From: Escarpia spicata
Lineage: Eukaryota > Annelida > Polychaeta > Sabellida > Siboglinidae
Assembly (NCBI GenBank): GCA_963995525.1
Contig: OZ023209.1
Span: forward strand, 16,495,770-16,559,769
DNA: 64,000 nucleotides
Reading direction: 5' to 3'
Shown: one piece after another, positions 22,816 through 37,725 of the stretch
Position numbering within the stretch: the first letter of the stretch is position 1
Layout of the letters: the number at the start of each line of letters is the position of its first letter
Translations under genes and position numbers: made by a program
Notes under the pieces: generated by a model
Databases searched by the model: none
What the model saw: only the letters and a program-made list of their open reading frames with translations
What the model was told of the DNA's origin: nothing

Positions 22816-25048
22816 ATACGCACTGAATCTAATAACTGTAGTTCTGGTTTGTTTTGGTTCTTTAAAAAACTTTAGATTAGGTTTTTAATGAATGTGAGGA
22901 TACCTAAATGATGTTTAGATATCTAACAATTGTTGAACATTTTGCAATTTGTTTTTTTTCTCAAACATATCCATGCTCTCGCGTCACTCTAGTTCAACTT
23001 TCGAAAATTAATTACTCAGATTCTAAAAAAACATGACGATTACATTATTGTTCGCCCACATAGTTATTAATAAATGAATACGTCACCACATATCAGTAGA
23101 AAATGACATAAATGTATAGCATGCAGCAAATAAAAACAGCCTTAAAAACCTACCGAGTGGACGGAGCTTAACATGTATACATTTAGTGCGCATGACCAGA
23201 GCTTTCCAACCTCCTCTGTTATTATTGACGGTCATGCACTTTTCAGCTGTAATACAACCGAATTATACCGAAGTTTGCACAAGGCAAGGCAGCTTAAACT
23301 AATCGTAGGCTTACGTCAATTACTCTGATAAAAAGCTGCTATTTTAATTGGTTTTATGTACGTTATATCCGTCTATTTAACATAGGAAATGTTTTAGTGC
23401 CCTTGTAAGAATGTCATGATGTTTGAATAAAAAATGATTAGGACAATGAGCTCGTTGATGTACTTGCAGAGATATTGGGTGCCATATCTGTCACCAACCT
23501 TTATCACGTCTGTTGGATGTTCCTGTCAAACGTTTGTTTCTTTTTGAAATTAACAATTTTGCCGGCAGTATCTCGTGTTTCCAATAATGTGTGTACATCA
23601 GCGAAATACATAGTGGCCAAGTAATTGACATGTGGCGAAGTTTGGACACTCTGAATCAAACAGAGATATGCGCCTGTGTCAAAATATGGTTATTGTAAGG
23701 GAGGTTAGGATGACAATTTGTGTGACGCAAGATATACTTTCTACTGGGCATCCCATTTTTTTTATTATGTAGCATGTATATACCTCAATTAATGTCTAGC
23801 ATTTTAGCGCTTTATCTACAATATATTTGTAGTTACCATTAAAACACGCCTCTGTGCCTTTCAATATTGTGAATATTGTTGAAATGCCTGGCTTGTGCTC
23901 TTGATACCTACTGGTGTCGTACACGAGTGACACACAGTTCATAATTGCATCTTATTATTTAGCATAATTTGTAGGCATTACGTTATACCAAAATTCGTGA
24001 GGATATGCAACTTGCATGTCCGATAAAATGCTACTTAAAATAATGAATGTGTGTACTGTTTGCAAACAATTACAACATTTCATGAAAAATTACAGACAGA
24101 AATATTTCGTTAATATTTTACACCCATATCGGTAAGACTTGTGCACATTTTGATGACGCATATTTTAATTGTTATTGAGACAGTGTATTTTTCCCTCTTT
24201 GGTTAATCTAGTTATATGTATTGCTTGATATAAATCTAACTTTCGTGAAGATTTGCAACATGCAGGACAACTATTTGGGGAAAGACCATATTAAGGATTC
24301 ATACGCCATTACCCAGTTAAGGAGTGCCCTTAAAATACCGTTTTGGTGTGATGAGTGAATTTTTTGAGCATTTTGACATAGGGAACTAAAGAATAGATTT
24401 AGAGAACGGGCAATGAAAGGTTGATAAAGCCACCGTGGAAAATAAAGAGGGTGGTGGAAGAAGAAAATTCAGATTAACGTTATGTTAAAGTGACAGCGTG
24501 AACAAGATGGAGGGAGAGACAATAGGGTCAAGGACAAAACTTGACAGAGAGGAGACAGACAAGTCGTTGATAGTTTGGTATGAGAATTTCACGAATTTTC
24601 CACAGCATTTGTGTCAATGGAGGTTAAATATGCTGTGAAATTTTCAAGAAGATTGTTACAGAAAACTTTGCAAGTAAAACTTTGTAAAATCTAATGTGGT
24701 CTTACCCCTGGTCTCGTACAACGATAATAGCGCATGGGCGTAGCATACCATCGTCTATGCTATGCCGGGTACGTATCGCAATTTCGCACCCATTCATGAC
24801 AGGTTGAGTCCGGGTAACGAAACGTACATGGACGCTTTAATACATCCGATGACCGTCGACAAGAATGTAGACATATAAGTTTATTCTGAAACAATACAAA
24901 TAGCGCTTGTGTTTGCCAGAAATAATTATTTCTACAATATCTACTTAACATACACCATAGCTGATATTAATGGTCGACTAGTCATATTTGTCGTCGTATC
25001 TGCAGCTGTCCATGTTATCTCACGTGTGACAACCTCATCATATTCGTC
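22816..25048. other. Copy-A-specific interval without a supported gene
   Basis: These 2.2 kb separate the two duplicated blocks of copy A but are absent from copy B, where ACTTGTTTACGCTTTACTTTAGCCAG joins the flanks directly. AT-rich, with no coding motif. Positions 24,391-24,586 repeat 25,708-25,885 (and 61,227-61,420). Confidence 0.7.
24391..24586. repeat. Extra partial copy of the duplicated segment
   Basis: Matches 25,708-25,885 and 61,227-61,420 in the same orientation (shared: CCGTGGAAAATAAAGAGG, GTCGTTGATAGTTTGG). The third copy of this piece lies only about 1.3 kb from its neighbour. Confidence 0.8.
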
Positions 25049-27427
25049 ACATACTTTAGCCAGACAACATACTAAGTCAGAAAACAACTAAGACTTGACG
25101 TCTTGACTGCACGCGAAGAAACATCGATCATCTGATGGTTTTGCAGACGTCAAGGCATTTTCTCCATTCTTCGACGTATGCTTTCACCCCCGATAATGGC
25201 CCCTTCCGCCCAGGGCAGTTTCCCTCCAGGCACATTGTTAATTTCTCCTCGCAAAACAACAAACAACCCTCATATGGACCGAATCGGCCGGCTACAGCTA
25301 TATTGGCTATCAGCATGAACAACAACCTGAAAAGTAAAAAACTTTAATGTCAATGGAACGTTTATTCAACCAGTCTAAGTAAGTGCTTCGTAAAAATCAC
25401 CTTTAAATAACTCGTTTTAACCAAAATTAGGTATTCTTTGTTTGGAAGGCATTTTGAATAAGTGCCTAGCCGTAAAGGTAAGAAAATCGATACAGCGACA
25501 GTTTACCGGAAGAGATCAGTGGGCGTAACAAATGGCGTTGCGCATCTGTTGGGGAGGGTGTCTAGAAGCTTGCGAAACATGGATGGACGTTGATTAAATG
25601 TACGGAAGTTAACATTGCGAAAATAGAGCAAATGAAATGATAAACCGGCGGGGTACAAGAAACAGGTGGAATGAACCACATGCAACGAAAAGACCGCTAT
25701 TTACAGGATAGATTTAGAGAATGAGTAATGAAAGGTTGACAAAGCTACCGTGGAAAATAAAGAGGGTGATCGAAGGAAATAATTAAGTTCAACGTTATGT
25801 TAAAGTGAACAAGATGGAGTGAAAGACAATAGGGTCATTGACAAAATTTGACAGAGAGGAGAAAGAAAAGTCGTTGATAGTTTGGATATGAATTCATGAA
25901 TCGGAATCGAAGTGTTTATTTGACCCACATTTAAAACAAAACGGGACAATTTTCAAAAATATCTGCAGATCAATTACGAAATAATATGTGCTGAAAAATA
26001 GCAGGTAATGCATTCATGTAGTTTTAACTAAAATGTAACATAAAAGTAGAACTATAATTAATTAATGTACGGAATAACGAATTGACAATATCCCAACCAT
26101 GGACTGCAATCTTGCTGTAGATAAGCTAAAAAGAGGTCAGGGCGACTGCCACCAAGACCATTGTTGGTCGCACTCGTAGCAGCCGCCCCAAAATTGTTAT
26201 TTTCAACAAGTTATATTTGGTTCACTTTAAACACTTTCGAAAAATAATAACAACACAAGTACATAATGTCCAATGCAGTAAAGGTTTGACAAGTATTTCA
26301 GTTATGTTACGAATAATTGATGACAAATTCTCAAAGAATAAATAATATCACTAGTTCAATGTAATAACACGTGTTGATGCACGTAAAGCGACCCCGTCTA
26401 TTGCTTTTGTTACCCGGAATCTTTCTCTCGAACCTGGTGCGGAAACAGTATTAGGCTACTCCAGTTGTAGAATCTAGCAAATGATTACAATTACATATGA
26501 CAAACAGTACTAATTACAGTAGTACAGAAATTAAAACACAATGTATTTTTTGTTTATTATTAAGAACGCGACGCGGTTCCAACAACCCACAAGATATTAA
26601 AGTGCCAAAGTGACAGTAGCGTGTACGATCAGAGCAATACATATTGTTCATGCTGTAGGCCCTACAAACAGATTAAAAAAAAGATTTAAAATTGTAGTTT
26701 AATCTACGAATGCAACTTTTATTTAAGAGAGAAAAAACAACTTTGAAAGCGAATATGTACTGTATCAAGAACATGTTAATAATAATTAATATAATAAACA
26801 CAAAGTACACATCCTTATAAACGGATGTGTCACATAAACACTACCAAACTTACTCTAAATAAAGATATTATTCATTGTATTCCATAAAACAGTCCAGTTT
26901 AGAAGAAAAATCACAAAGGGTACTATGTACATGAATGATAGACTGTTGGATTCCAGCTCGTTCAGTCACATAAACAGGCAAGTGACATGATACAAAGTTA
27001 TATCATAGCCATAATACTGTAAGCTGTACGGCATCATATACCTCTTAATGGGTCAGCTGAATGACCGCGTGATTGCTTCACAATTGTTAGTGCGATATTG
27101 ACGCACAAAATATTTAAGCGTCAATATTTGCGATTGGTCTTGTCAAGCTGAAATGCACCACTTGAATGTTGCAGTGTCCATACTGGCATACCTGTTTACC
27201 TCTATGGTGGATAAGGCTACTATTGTGGTTTACATAATTGTGTTTTAGTGGAAAGATAACAGGTAACTTGTCCAACACCCCTCCTTTATATGAATTTGGG
27301 AAGGGTCAATTTACCAATTGCTTAAAAGCTTTTCGTAAGCATTGCCATTGCATTTGGAAGTGATCTGGTGTTGGTTAGTGTTTTTAATACCTACCTACCA
27401 CATAATCCTGGGGGGATAATGTGCCTA
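25049..27427. repeat. Segmental duplication, copy A, second block
   Basis: Aligns collinearly with 60,520-63,224 up to CCTACCTACCACAT(A/C)ATCC. Contains cysteine-rich peptide copy 2. Where copy B has an expanded 22-bp minisatellite, this copy has about one unit (near 26,640). Confidence 0.85.
25128..25326 (-). CDS. Cysteine-rich secreted peptide, copy 2 (C-terminal exon)
   Basis: Leader LLFMLIANIAVA then GRFGPYEGC and the family framework C-x3-C-x6-C-x4-C-PG...C-x6-C... The fifth of the seven cysteines is a tyrosine (KAYVEEW), leaving six, and the product ends CKTIR. A (T)n-CAG acceptor directly precedes the leader, so the start codon is probably in an unseen upstream exon; the internal Met would leave only a short leader. 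Reading frame intact. Partner of copy 4 at 60.7 kb by segmental duplication, where the fifth cysteine is retained but a stop intervenes. Secreted peptide of unknown role. Confidence 0.65.
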
Positions 27428-27924
27428 TCTACGTGGGTGTATCGTGAACAAAACATTCTAATATTGTGTGTGGCTAGACTACATACTAGCAGGTCAGACT
27501 GACACAATAGTGTCCATCTTCGCTCATGTGATGAAGCCACACTGCGGAAGTAACTGAATGCATGAGTGCAAAGTGAATATATTACAAATCCCTCACTGCA
27601 GAATACATGCTAGATGCGTCACACTTACCCGTCTCACCGCAATGCATTTACAATAAAGAAGCCACTTGTACTATGGAATGATGATGTAAGAAACATCTGC
27701 TCAAGAGGAATAACTTTGAAATTCCCGTTAAGGTTTGCACTATGTGTGCCTATATACTTGAATATGAGGAGCATCAAGCATACATATAACATTTTGGCGT
27801 TGAATAGCTAATAGCAAAACGCCTCTATATATACAAACATGCAGAGTAAATACACATTCGTGAATGCGCATAGTTTTTAATTACATGTACCACATGCCGA
27901 TATTTCCACATATAGGCATAAACA

Positions 27925-28045
27925 CGCACACACACCCATCCACCCACCCACCCACCCACCCACCCACCCACCCACCCACCCACCCACCCACCCACCCACC
28001 CACCCACCCACCCACCCACCCACCCACCCACCCACCCACCCACCC
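27925..28045. repeat. (CACC)n / (CCCA)n microsatellite
   Basis: About 30 tandem CCCA units, then an imperfect CA-rich tract to about 28,110. Encodes only Thr-His-Pro-Pro or Gly-Trp-Val-Gly artefact frames. Confidence 0.95.
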
Positions 28046-28199
28046 CCACACCCAATCACATACACCCACCCACCCACACACACACACATACACAAACACA
28101 AGCACACGCAAACGCACAAACATGTGGGGTGCAGTCGGTTGTTTTGACAAAGATCTAGAGTGTTAAATGGGGTGCAATTGGGAAATACTGGTGAGTCAC

Positions 28200-28600
28200 A
28201 TGGGACGTAAATAAAGCACATCACGAATATGGGGGATTTCCGGGACAGTATGCGAAGCGTTACGGGGAGGGGGGTTTATGGGCAAGCAATTACAAAACAA
28301 AAACGCGTTTGCTAGTTTAGCTGTCAATGTAAGACTGAAAGCAATAATTGCAGTGTCAGCAGTAATCAGAGCTGTGTATATAATTCCAGCGTTTTTTTTA
28401 GCATGTCAATACAAAAACGAGTTCCCCATGGCTTCAATGTAACAGTTATGGCGTGTTGTCCCATGTAGCCTGTACAAGGTGCTTGTACGTATTGCTTATT
28501 CAAAGATCAAGACCAAGGAGTTTAACTGCAGCCGACGACGCGCCCGTACGGAGTTTTCCATTTTCCTATGAATATATATATATATGTACATACATCTATA
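28200..28600. other. No supported gene
   Basis: Unremarkable AT-rich sequence with a short AT tract at 28,571-28,585. Confidence 0.4.
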
Positions 28601-28609
28601 TACATATCC

Positions 28610-28790
28610 CAGCAAGAATTTTTACGTTGTTGCAATGTTCCCACGACGTTACTTTTTGGTCATGATGACGTTGTGAAATGACATGAGGCAACGTAATTGC
28701 AACGTAATTGTGTAGACTCACCTCTACGTTGCGGCAACGTCGTGAAATTACGTTGTGAAATGACCTTCCAGCAACCTATATATATCGTTG
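28610..28790. repeat. AACGT-rich repetitive segment
   Basis: Contains many overlapping copies of AACGT/ACGTT in both orientations, for example CGTTGTGAAATGAC twice, CAACGTAATTG twice and GCGGCAACGTCGTGAAAT. This suggests a short, internally repetitive mobile element. Boundaries are uncertain. Confidence 0.5.
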
Positions 28791-28799
28791 ACCTTCTCC

Positions 28800-29810
28800 C
28801 AATCTTTTTGGAACCTTCCAACAACCATTACTCAACCCTTTCCCACTCCCACCCCCTTGTTAGACCACCTACACCCTTAATGTGTAGTGTTTCTCTTCAG
28901 AATATGAATTACATGAGTCATTCAATTTCATTTTACAATATTTTATTTTCACTGAAATTACACATAAATCGATCACTGTTCTTCGTCTGTTGATGGTGAT
29001 GTGAATGTTAGTCTTGACGCTGTAGCACGATTCTGAGAAAAAAAAAATACGCGTTATGATTAGTTTAGTATATGAACAAGGAATTATCAATTAAAAGTAA
29101 CTAGTTGGGAGGACAGACATTAGAGGAATATCTAAATATGACTTACAATATTTAAATATTTAAGATGGGTGGAGGCGAGGAACATATTTTAACGGAATAG
29201 CCCTTGAATTAAACGATGGAATAAGCTAGTCAATAGTCTTGAGCCGTCTTCTATAAATGTGTACTCGTATAGCTCTATATCAACATTTCCAAATTCTGAG
29301 ACTCTATTTCCGAGAATAAACATAAATCTAGATAAAACCACTACCACATATGTTCTTCTATGGGGCATAGCTTAGGGTGATTGCATTTAAATATAAGACC
29401 GCAGTGGGTAGGGGTAAAATAATAACATTCAATTCAATGGGGGTCATGGAAAAAAAACCTGGCCAGAAACGATCACGACGTCAACAACAAACGAGTGTTA
29501 TCGCAATTTAAGGACATCCGTTTGATACCTTACCATGAATTCACCAGACCAGCAGCTACAATGTCATGGTTTGGGTATTTCTTGTAAAAAATGTATTATG
29601 AATATAAAGTGGACATGGATGGCCAAACGGTACCAGTTCTGCTATCAATAATCGATGTCACACAAACTGCTTAATAACAAAAAGTGTGCACTTATAATTT
29701 AATTATGGAGGGCAGTCCTTCCAATACCTTTTGGTGTGAGGACTTGTGTTGAAAAGTAGTCACCTGATTACAATAGAAAGCAGTGCAGAACCCTCTAAAG
29801 TGGGCAACCG
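28800..29810. other. No supported gene
   Basis: Two short overlapping reading frames near 28.7-29.1 kb show no motif. The rest is AT-rich. Confidence 0.4.
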
Positions 29811-29812
29811 AT

Positions 29813-30090
29813 TTAATAGGCTGTTGATGTTGGGCTGGTTTTTTTTAGCAGTTTGGTGGAGAGACCATCGCATTCACAGCTACTTTTGTTGGGTAGGTTA
29901 ATTATTGTTCTCTTTATGGTATCTTCTTCAACGTACTTAAATATAAAATTACAGTTTACTATTTTATTTAGATAATATGAATGATCACGTCTGCCTTTGT
30001 ATTTATTATCATTTGCCAGATTACTACCTATATTGGTAAATAATGTATTGAATTTATTTGCAATTTCTAATTTGTCTGCCACAATAGAAT
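29813..30090 (-). pseudogene. LINE reverse-transcriptase N-terminal fragment
   Basis: The minus strand reads KLEIANKFNTLFTNIGSNLA, then FIFKYVEEDTIKRTIINLPN and KSSCECDGLSTKLLK. This matches the region just before the reverse transcriptase in Jockey/CR1-like LINEs (ANKFN.FF.N.G..LA ... F.......V...I..L..K.S..D...). It stops at about 30,090, where the oppositely oriented L2-like element begins, so one was probably inserted beside or into the other. Confidence 0.65.
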
Positions 30091-32290
30091 CAGGCAGTGG
30101 GACCTGAACTCGGTCGACGCCCTCGGGGGGTCCTTTGACCGTACTTTATGGGATGTTCTTATTGAATTCAGTTCTTCGCTTGAAGAAGCGGTTGATGTCG
30201 TCACAGACTATATCAAGTTTTGTGAAGAGATGATTGTCCCCACAAAGACTGTGAAAATCTTCTCAAATAACAAACCGTGGGTGAGTAAAAAACTGAAAAA
30301 CATAATCAACGAGAAGAAGAGGGCTTTCATGTCTAACTACCGCACTGAAGCAAAAAGGATCCAGTGTACTCTAAAAAAGCAGATCATGGACGCTAAACTA
30401 GAATACAAGTACAACATTGAACGCCTGTTCCAATACGGCAATATGCGCAGGACATGGCAGGGACTAAAAACTTTGTCTGGTGTTGAGTCCGGCAAACGTG
30501 TCATACAAACCTCAGAGTCAGCGGAAGAGAGTCTAAAGTTCGCTGAGGACTTCAAATCCTTCTTTGGGCGTTTTGATCGGCATGACTTCTCACGTGAGCG
30601 TCAGGAGGCGGTGGATGATATTGAGTCACAGCTCACTGAGGATGATACCGCAGAAACAACTCATGATGACGTCAGTAAGATCTTCAAGCACGTTAATCCT
30701 CACAAGGCAGTTTGCCTGACGACGTCAGTGGTCGGGTCCTCAAGGAGTGCCATGCTCAGCTGGGTGCAGTGTTCAGCATCCTTTTTAAGTCATCTCTGAA
30801 GCAGCATCGCATCCCCCCGGCCTGGAAATCGTCAATTATATGTCCTGTCCCCAAGAAACCTGTGCCATCTGTTCTCAATGACTACCGCCCAGTGGCGCTT
30901 ACCTCAATCGTCATGAAGTGCTTTGAGCGTCTCGTACTTCGTCCTCTCCTGCAGCATGTTGGGGATCAACTGGATCCCCTCCAATTTGCGTATAAACACA
31001 ATCGAGGTGTGGATGATGCAGTCCTCACTCTATGTCATAGTGTGTATACTCACCTGGAAAAGCCCAAGTCGTTTGCCAGGATAGTCTTTATTGACTTTTC
31101 GTCGGCTTTTAACACCATTCAGCCACACATCATGATGAGTAAACTTGTCAATATGCATGTGAACGCACACATCATCTTGTGGGTAAACCAGTTTCTTACT
31201 GAGGGTAAGCAAGTAGTGCGCTATAATGGTGCTGTTTCGAGCTCACTCTTCACTTTCACAGGTGCCCTCCAGGGCTCGGTGATCTCCCCTGGTTTGTTCA
31301 CACTTTACACAGACGCCTGTCGTAGCAGCTAGGAGAACGTAAATTTCATCAAATACAGCGATGACACAGCTATCGTCGACCTATCCGGCTCTGATCAAGT
31401 GTGTGCGTGCGCTGTAGCTGATTTCACAGTGAGGTGTGACAATCATTTCCTAGACCTAAACGTTCGTAAAACTGAAGAATTCATAACAGATTTTAGGAAA
31501 AATCCTACTTCTCCCAAGAGACTATTCAATAACCGAGAGTGTGTAAGGAGAGTAGATGAATACAAGTATCTTGGCACTACCATTGACGCAAAGCTCACAT
31601 TTGGTGGAAATACAGCGATAATTAATAATAAGTGCCAGCAAAAGCTGTATTTCTTACGCAAGCTCAGGTCACTGCACACATGTTCTACAAACATTCTACA
31701 GATGCTATATAGAAAGCTCTATTACATTTGGGTTTCTTGTGTGGTACGGTGATACTGAGTATCGTGCATCGCAACACTCTGGCACGAACAGTCAGGGTTA
31801 GTGGCAAGGTGGTGGGAAAAAAGCAGACCAATCTGGAAGATCTATACAGGCAACGGGCAGAGAGAAAGGGAAGGAACGTCTCTTCAGACCCCGAACATCT
31901 CCTGTTTCCATGCTATAAACTACTTCCTTCTGGCCGCCGCTTTCAACTCCCTCACTGCAAATTGAACCGCACTCGAAACTCTTTTGTTCCCTCGTCAAAA
32001 AGACTAATGAATAAGTAACTGACCTTCGTTCCCCTCCATCCCTGCCAGTCTGACACTGAGTGAGCCTGAGATGATTTGTGAGATGATTTAACTTTTTAAA
32101 AACTTTTTAAATATATTTAACTTATTTATTTATTTATTTAACCGATATAACTTTTTTTACATTTATTCTTTTTTATTTTTAGATTTGTTATATTGCATGT
32201 ACATTTGTTTTATTTGTCTTAATATGCTGCTCTACACGCCAAATGAATTTCCCTCCCAAGGGAAATAAAGTATTGTGATTGAATCGAATT
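30090..32290 (+). pseudogene. L2-like non-LTR retrotransposon, 5'-truncated, nearly intact polymerase
   Basis: Starts in the linker after the endonuclease (DLNSVDALGGSFDRTLWDVL). The linker continues with NKPWVSKKLKNIINEKKRAF. The reverse transcriptase reads DDVSGRVLKECHAQL, PVPKKPVPSVLNDYRPVALT, DPLQFAYKHNRGVDDAVLTL, RIVFIDFSSAFNTIQPH, GALQGSVISPGLFTLYT and KYSDDTAIVDLSG (the catalytic DD pair retained), then EYKYLGTTID and the C-terminal basic block to about 32.0 kb. The 3' end has CCCTCCCAAGGGAAATAAAG with a short GATTGAATC tail. Breaks: a frameshift near 30,712 (the expected KAAGPDDVSG is disturbed) and a TAG at about 31,330 before the YSDD motif. L2/Rex1-type assignment is by recognition. 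Confidence 0.8.
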
Positions 32291-33380
32291 CTTTCGAATA
32301 TTTTGGAAATGATTTTATGTTTAGTCAGGATTTCATTTATAGTTGTCCAAGTGTTTGTATGTCAAAATTAAACTGATTAAAACATTTGTGAAAATATAAT
32401 TGTTTTTCTTTGCGAAAACGTCTTATCAAAATACTATTGTATGTTTCTAGATTAATCAATAACACTCCATATTCGGAAGATTCAGGTTATGTTATTTTTA
32501 TTTGTTTGTAAAGTTTATCTTATATTATTGAGGTTAGTAAGCCTTCAGTTATCCATGTAGACTTTTTATGTTAATATGTATTACATTTAAATGATTGAAT
32601 GTTGTTAACTGTTCAGTTCAAAATATTTCCATTGGGTAGGGAAGTTGCCTTATTTCGTCCCTTCAATGCTTCAAATTTGGACATAGCAATCAACAAATCT
32701 GGATTTGTCCATGTATTAATATTGCGTAGAAGTATATTGTAAGCTCTAGTTATTATATACTATTAACTGACATATTGCTGATATTCTAGTCAAAATTAAC
32801 TTACCGGCTCTCAGGTCAATGGTCATAGTAATAGGTCATGTTTGTTTTGTCGCCCAAAGTCAGTACCAGATCATTTTATTTACTTATTATTAACCGAAAT
32901 TGTAAATATAATGGGTTCAGTCACATGATAAAATAATAATACCAAAAATATTCAAAGTGCTATGAGATTTCATGATTCGTCTGTATAGGCGTGAGTGATG
33001 CTGTTTTGAAAAGGGTGTCCATCAGCATGTTGTTAATACCTGGTAGGAAGTATTGAAAGTACATAGTACAAACAGCATAAAACAGGTGAAGCATAAACTG
33101 TCTCATCTCATTGAGCTAGAACAGTCCATGTTTGAGGTATTCCCAGTTAGCTTAATTTCTTCTTTCACCATTTTATACCAGGTGCCCAGTGTTATGACTC
33201 TTCTCCAATATGTAGATAGTGATTTTAAATCCCATGTTAAATACTGTTTTTATCCATGCAGAGAATATGGCCAAGCCCCAAGTGAAGTGTTATATTAGAT
33301 ACAACATTATAACTCATTTTATTAAAATTAATAAAAACATTTGTCAAATCATATAATTGTATTGTACTGAAATAATTAAT
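32290..33380. other. No supported gene
   Basis: AT-rich sequence upstream of the transposase-family gene. Could contain its unrecognised first exon or promoter. The reading frame at 33,053-33,298 shows no family motif. Confidence 0.35.
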
Positions 33381-34678
33381 GTTGTTATTTAAGGTTATTT
33401 ATGCAAGTACGCAAACATATTTGTGTGCATGTACCAAATCAACCCAGGCATCTACTAGAGTTACCAACAGGTATGTGGCAACACAGACATGTACTGTGAA
33501 GCTGGTAGACGCATCATGTGAAACTGACCCACCATTACTGGGTCCTAGTATATCAAACAGCGAAGAGGAGATAATGGAAGAGGATACATGTATTGTAAGA
33601 GATCAAGATGGAGATTCAGACTGGGAGTTGGATGAGGGAGAGTTCAGTGATGATGAAGATTCCGATGGCGAGTTAGTCCCATTTTTCTTTTATACTTTGT
33701 TTTTATGTGATCATAAGCAAACTTGGATAAATGCAATGACAAAACCAAATCATTTACACCATAATGATCATACATCCACATACAGCATTTCCTCGTAATT
33801 ATATCCAAATTGCTTATTAGAACTTGCATTTATGGAGGTAAATCCATACACTTTTATTTTAGGATTGGTGCAGATGACCCTACAAAATTTAGAAAATTAG
33901 TAGTCTTTGATTCCTGCTTAAACATTCTTTTAATTGTCTGCATTGTCTGCATATCATCTTGTGTAACAGTTTTTAAAAGAATGGTTTGCACACTTGCTGT
34001 GTACGAACAGCATTGTGTAAATGGTCATGTGCAATCATGGGAGACACAGCCGAGAACTGGTACTATGCCTCAAGGGAACCTCGATTTAGCGGCTGGAATG
34101 TTCACGAGCAGCAGCGCTATCATAAAAACCCTCAACTGTCCCAATAACATTGGAGTTGCTTGCATCTCACAGAGGACATATCTGAAAATTCAGGTATTGT
34201 TTTTATTATGAATAACTAACTAATAATTATTAATATTACTTGATCTCATTGTTACATTGTATTACCTTATACTATGGGGTTTTGCTAGAGTGTGCAAGTC
34301 TAGAAAATGGCTACATGTGAATAGTTGTACTATTGAAAACTATAACAATAATAAAAAAATGCAAACAGTTCACCTTGTGATTTAATGTGAATATAGTATT
34401 TTTAATTTAATGAGTTGTTTTTGTGAACGAAGGCAAGCTATATCATCCCTGCCATCAACCGCCTTTGGAAGATTAAACAAAGAGAAGTTGTTGTGCAACT
34501 TCGACAGCAACAACATGTTTCATTAGCTGGCGAAAGTCGCTGTTGTTCACCGGGTCATTCTGCAAAGTATAGTAGTTACACACTGCTGGATATAGAAACG
34601 GGAAAACTGACACAAATGAAGCTCATACAGGTAATGTAAGTAATGGTTTGTACTAGTCATTATAATTGTACTCGGCAA

Positions 34679-35099
<421 letters not shown>

Positions 35100-36773
35100 C
35101 GCGCAGACACACACACACTCACACACCAGGTACAATGATAACAGGAAGAACCATTTGGTATATAATTATAATCGTGTGGACAGCATTTATAAGTCAATTG
35201 TGGAGACTATTCAAAATCATGGTAGAATATTAAAGACTACTGCAATTTACATTACATTCCAGTGAATGTCTCAAAAGGTGTCTTTCACAACTTGAAAATG
35301 ATCGCATTGTGTGCAACAACTTGGTGACAAATCGCCATCCTTCTGTCAAGACATTTTTAGCAACAGAGAAACCTCACATCACACAGACTTTTGATGTATG
35401 GCATGTTTGAAAAGGTAAATCGATAAAATGCAATAATAATAAATATTATTTCAGATATTAACCTCGAATCATAGATGTACTGCATATGTATATTTGTGCT
35501 CATGATTAATGTTCTAGCCAACATATCTGTGTAATATATTTTCATATAAAACGTACCTAGACGTGTCTCACATTATCTAATTTGCACTCATATTACAGGG
35601 CTAGATAAACATTTAATCACTGTCAATCGGTACCATATTTGGCTGTTAAAAATAGGGATTACAAAGAAGATTTACGCTAAAGCAAAACGAAAGGCTTGCA
35701 ACATTTGAAAGTGTGACGCAAAGGAATAACTAATCACATGTATTGGTGCGCGGCCACCAGTGGTGAATGTGGGGCTCTAATTGAAGCGAAGTGGCGTTCC
35801 ATAATTAACCACGTGGCAAATAGTCATGAAGGTCACGGTGAACTGTTTCCTTTAGGCGTAAACAAAAAAGTGTTGCGTTTTTGGTAACGGGCCCAGAAAA
35901 CGTAGGTAGGGTAGGTAGATAATTTTTTTTAAAGTTGCATTATGAGATCTTTCATCTTTCGATACCAATTTCCAATGAATCATCATGCCACATACATTGT
36001 ATCACATAACCAAGAACAAAATATTATAGTCGGCCCGTTTTTCTAGGTAGGGTCGGGTTACTGGAAACACAAATTTTTGTCTTATATATTATTAATAATT
36101 CCCATAAATTAATTTAACATTGTTTACATCCACTATGGAGTTGGTATTGTGCGTGAGATGGAAGTGTAAATTGTAATTAATCATGCTTGGCTTGCCAGTC
36201 AGTGTGCAGTTCCAAAGTTGTTTATGTTTTTGTTAGGTTCAAAGGCTTACATTGAATTGAACGAAATTGTTGGAAACAAATTGTTATGCAAAGGTATTCG
36301 CCAACTCTCACCATTGGATCAGACATCCAGCTTGGAATCATTCCATAAAGTGGTGTGCTACTTTGTACCGAAGTCAACACACTTCATCTATCCAGCAATG
36401 AAAGCAAGGTAAATGCAATATAGTGTGTATAACAGATCAGATAGTTATGGACACACATATAGTACTAAAACAAATGATGTATAGTTGGTCAAATTCTGAT
36501 CAGTAACCAAAATGTAATATATTATGTCCGCTGTCGCTTAACAGGTTGTTCCTAGCTGCGATTCACAATAATTGCAATGGTGGGAGGCCTCAGCACATGA
36601 CGCAGAGTGGTGCTGCCTGTAAGTTAACATATTTCGTATATTTACAACAATAGGACTTTTTAAACAAGTGATTACAATGGGTAGAAAAAATAATTGCCAT
36701 TAAAAATTACAGTTCTTTTACATTTCACTTGTATTGTATACTAAGTTATTTATGCAGCTATATATATATATAT

Positions 36774-36775
<2 letters not shown>

Positions 36776-36848
<73 letters not shown>
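36776..36848. repeat. (AC)n microsatellite in an intron
   Basis: AC tract flanked on both sides by AT tracts, between exons ending at 36,618 and starting at 36,893. Confidence 0.95.
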
Positions 36849-36857
<9 letters not shown>

Positions 36858-37400
36858 GTATGTACATTCACATACATTTCAGATTATGTCCCGGAAATCA
36901 TCCAGCAAATTTATGGCATGCGACAACTCTACCCATCTTATAAGAAGGCAACAGTACTGAGAGACGCATCCAGCTCTGCTAACCCTAAGCAAATCACGTC
37001 CAGCTCCAGAAAAGTGGACAAAGCAGTTCTGGTTTTAAGTTATCAAACCAGATTTACTTCCGCAATTAATAACATAAAATACTATTTACAGGTATCCAAA
37101 TGTGTATACTATAAATGTTAGTGGTTACGCAACTCAAATACTTATAACAAAAGTGTGTGTACGTAGACGGCTGGATATATTTTGTGTTTAAGTTTGCAGG
37201 TTGAGAATATCCTAGGACATGTGGAATAAGTTGATCATACACACATAAGAAACATCTAACACACTTATTGTTATGTTTGCACATACACGATCTGTAAAAC
37301 ATTGATGTCACCTCTGTTGGCAACACGGACTTGACAGAATTGCAAAATACAGGTTGTTTCATATATTTTGTCAATACTACAGTGATATGTTATGCTTATA

Positions 37401-37725
<325 letters not shown>

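Noticed and set aside
27864..28224. Gly-Trp-Val-Gly and Thr-His-Pro repeat frames
   Set aside because: Artefact of the (CACC)n tract.
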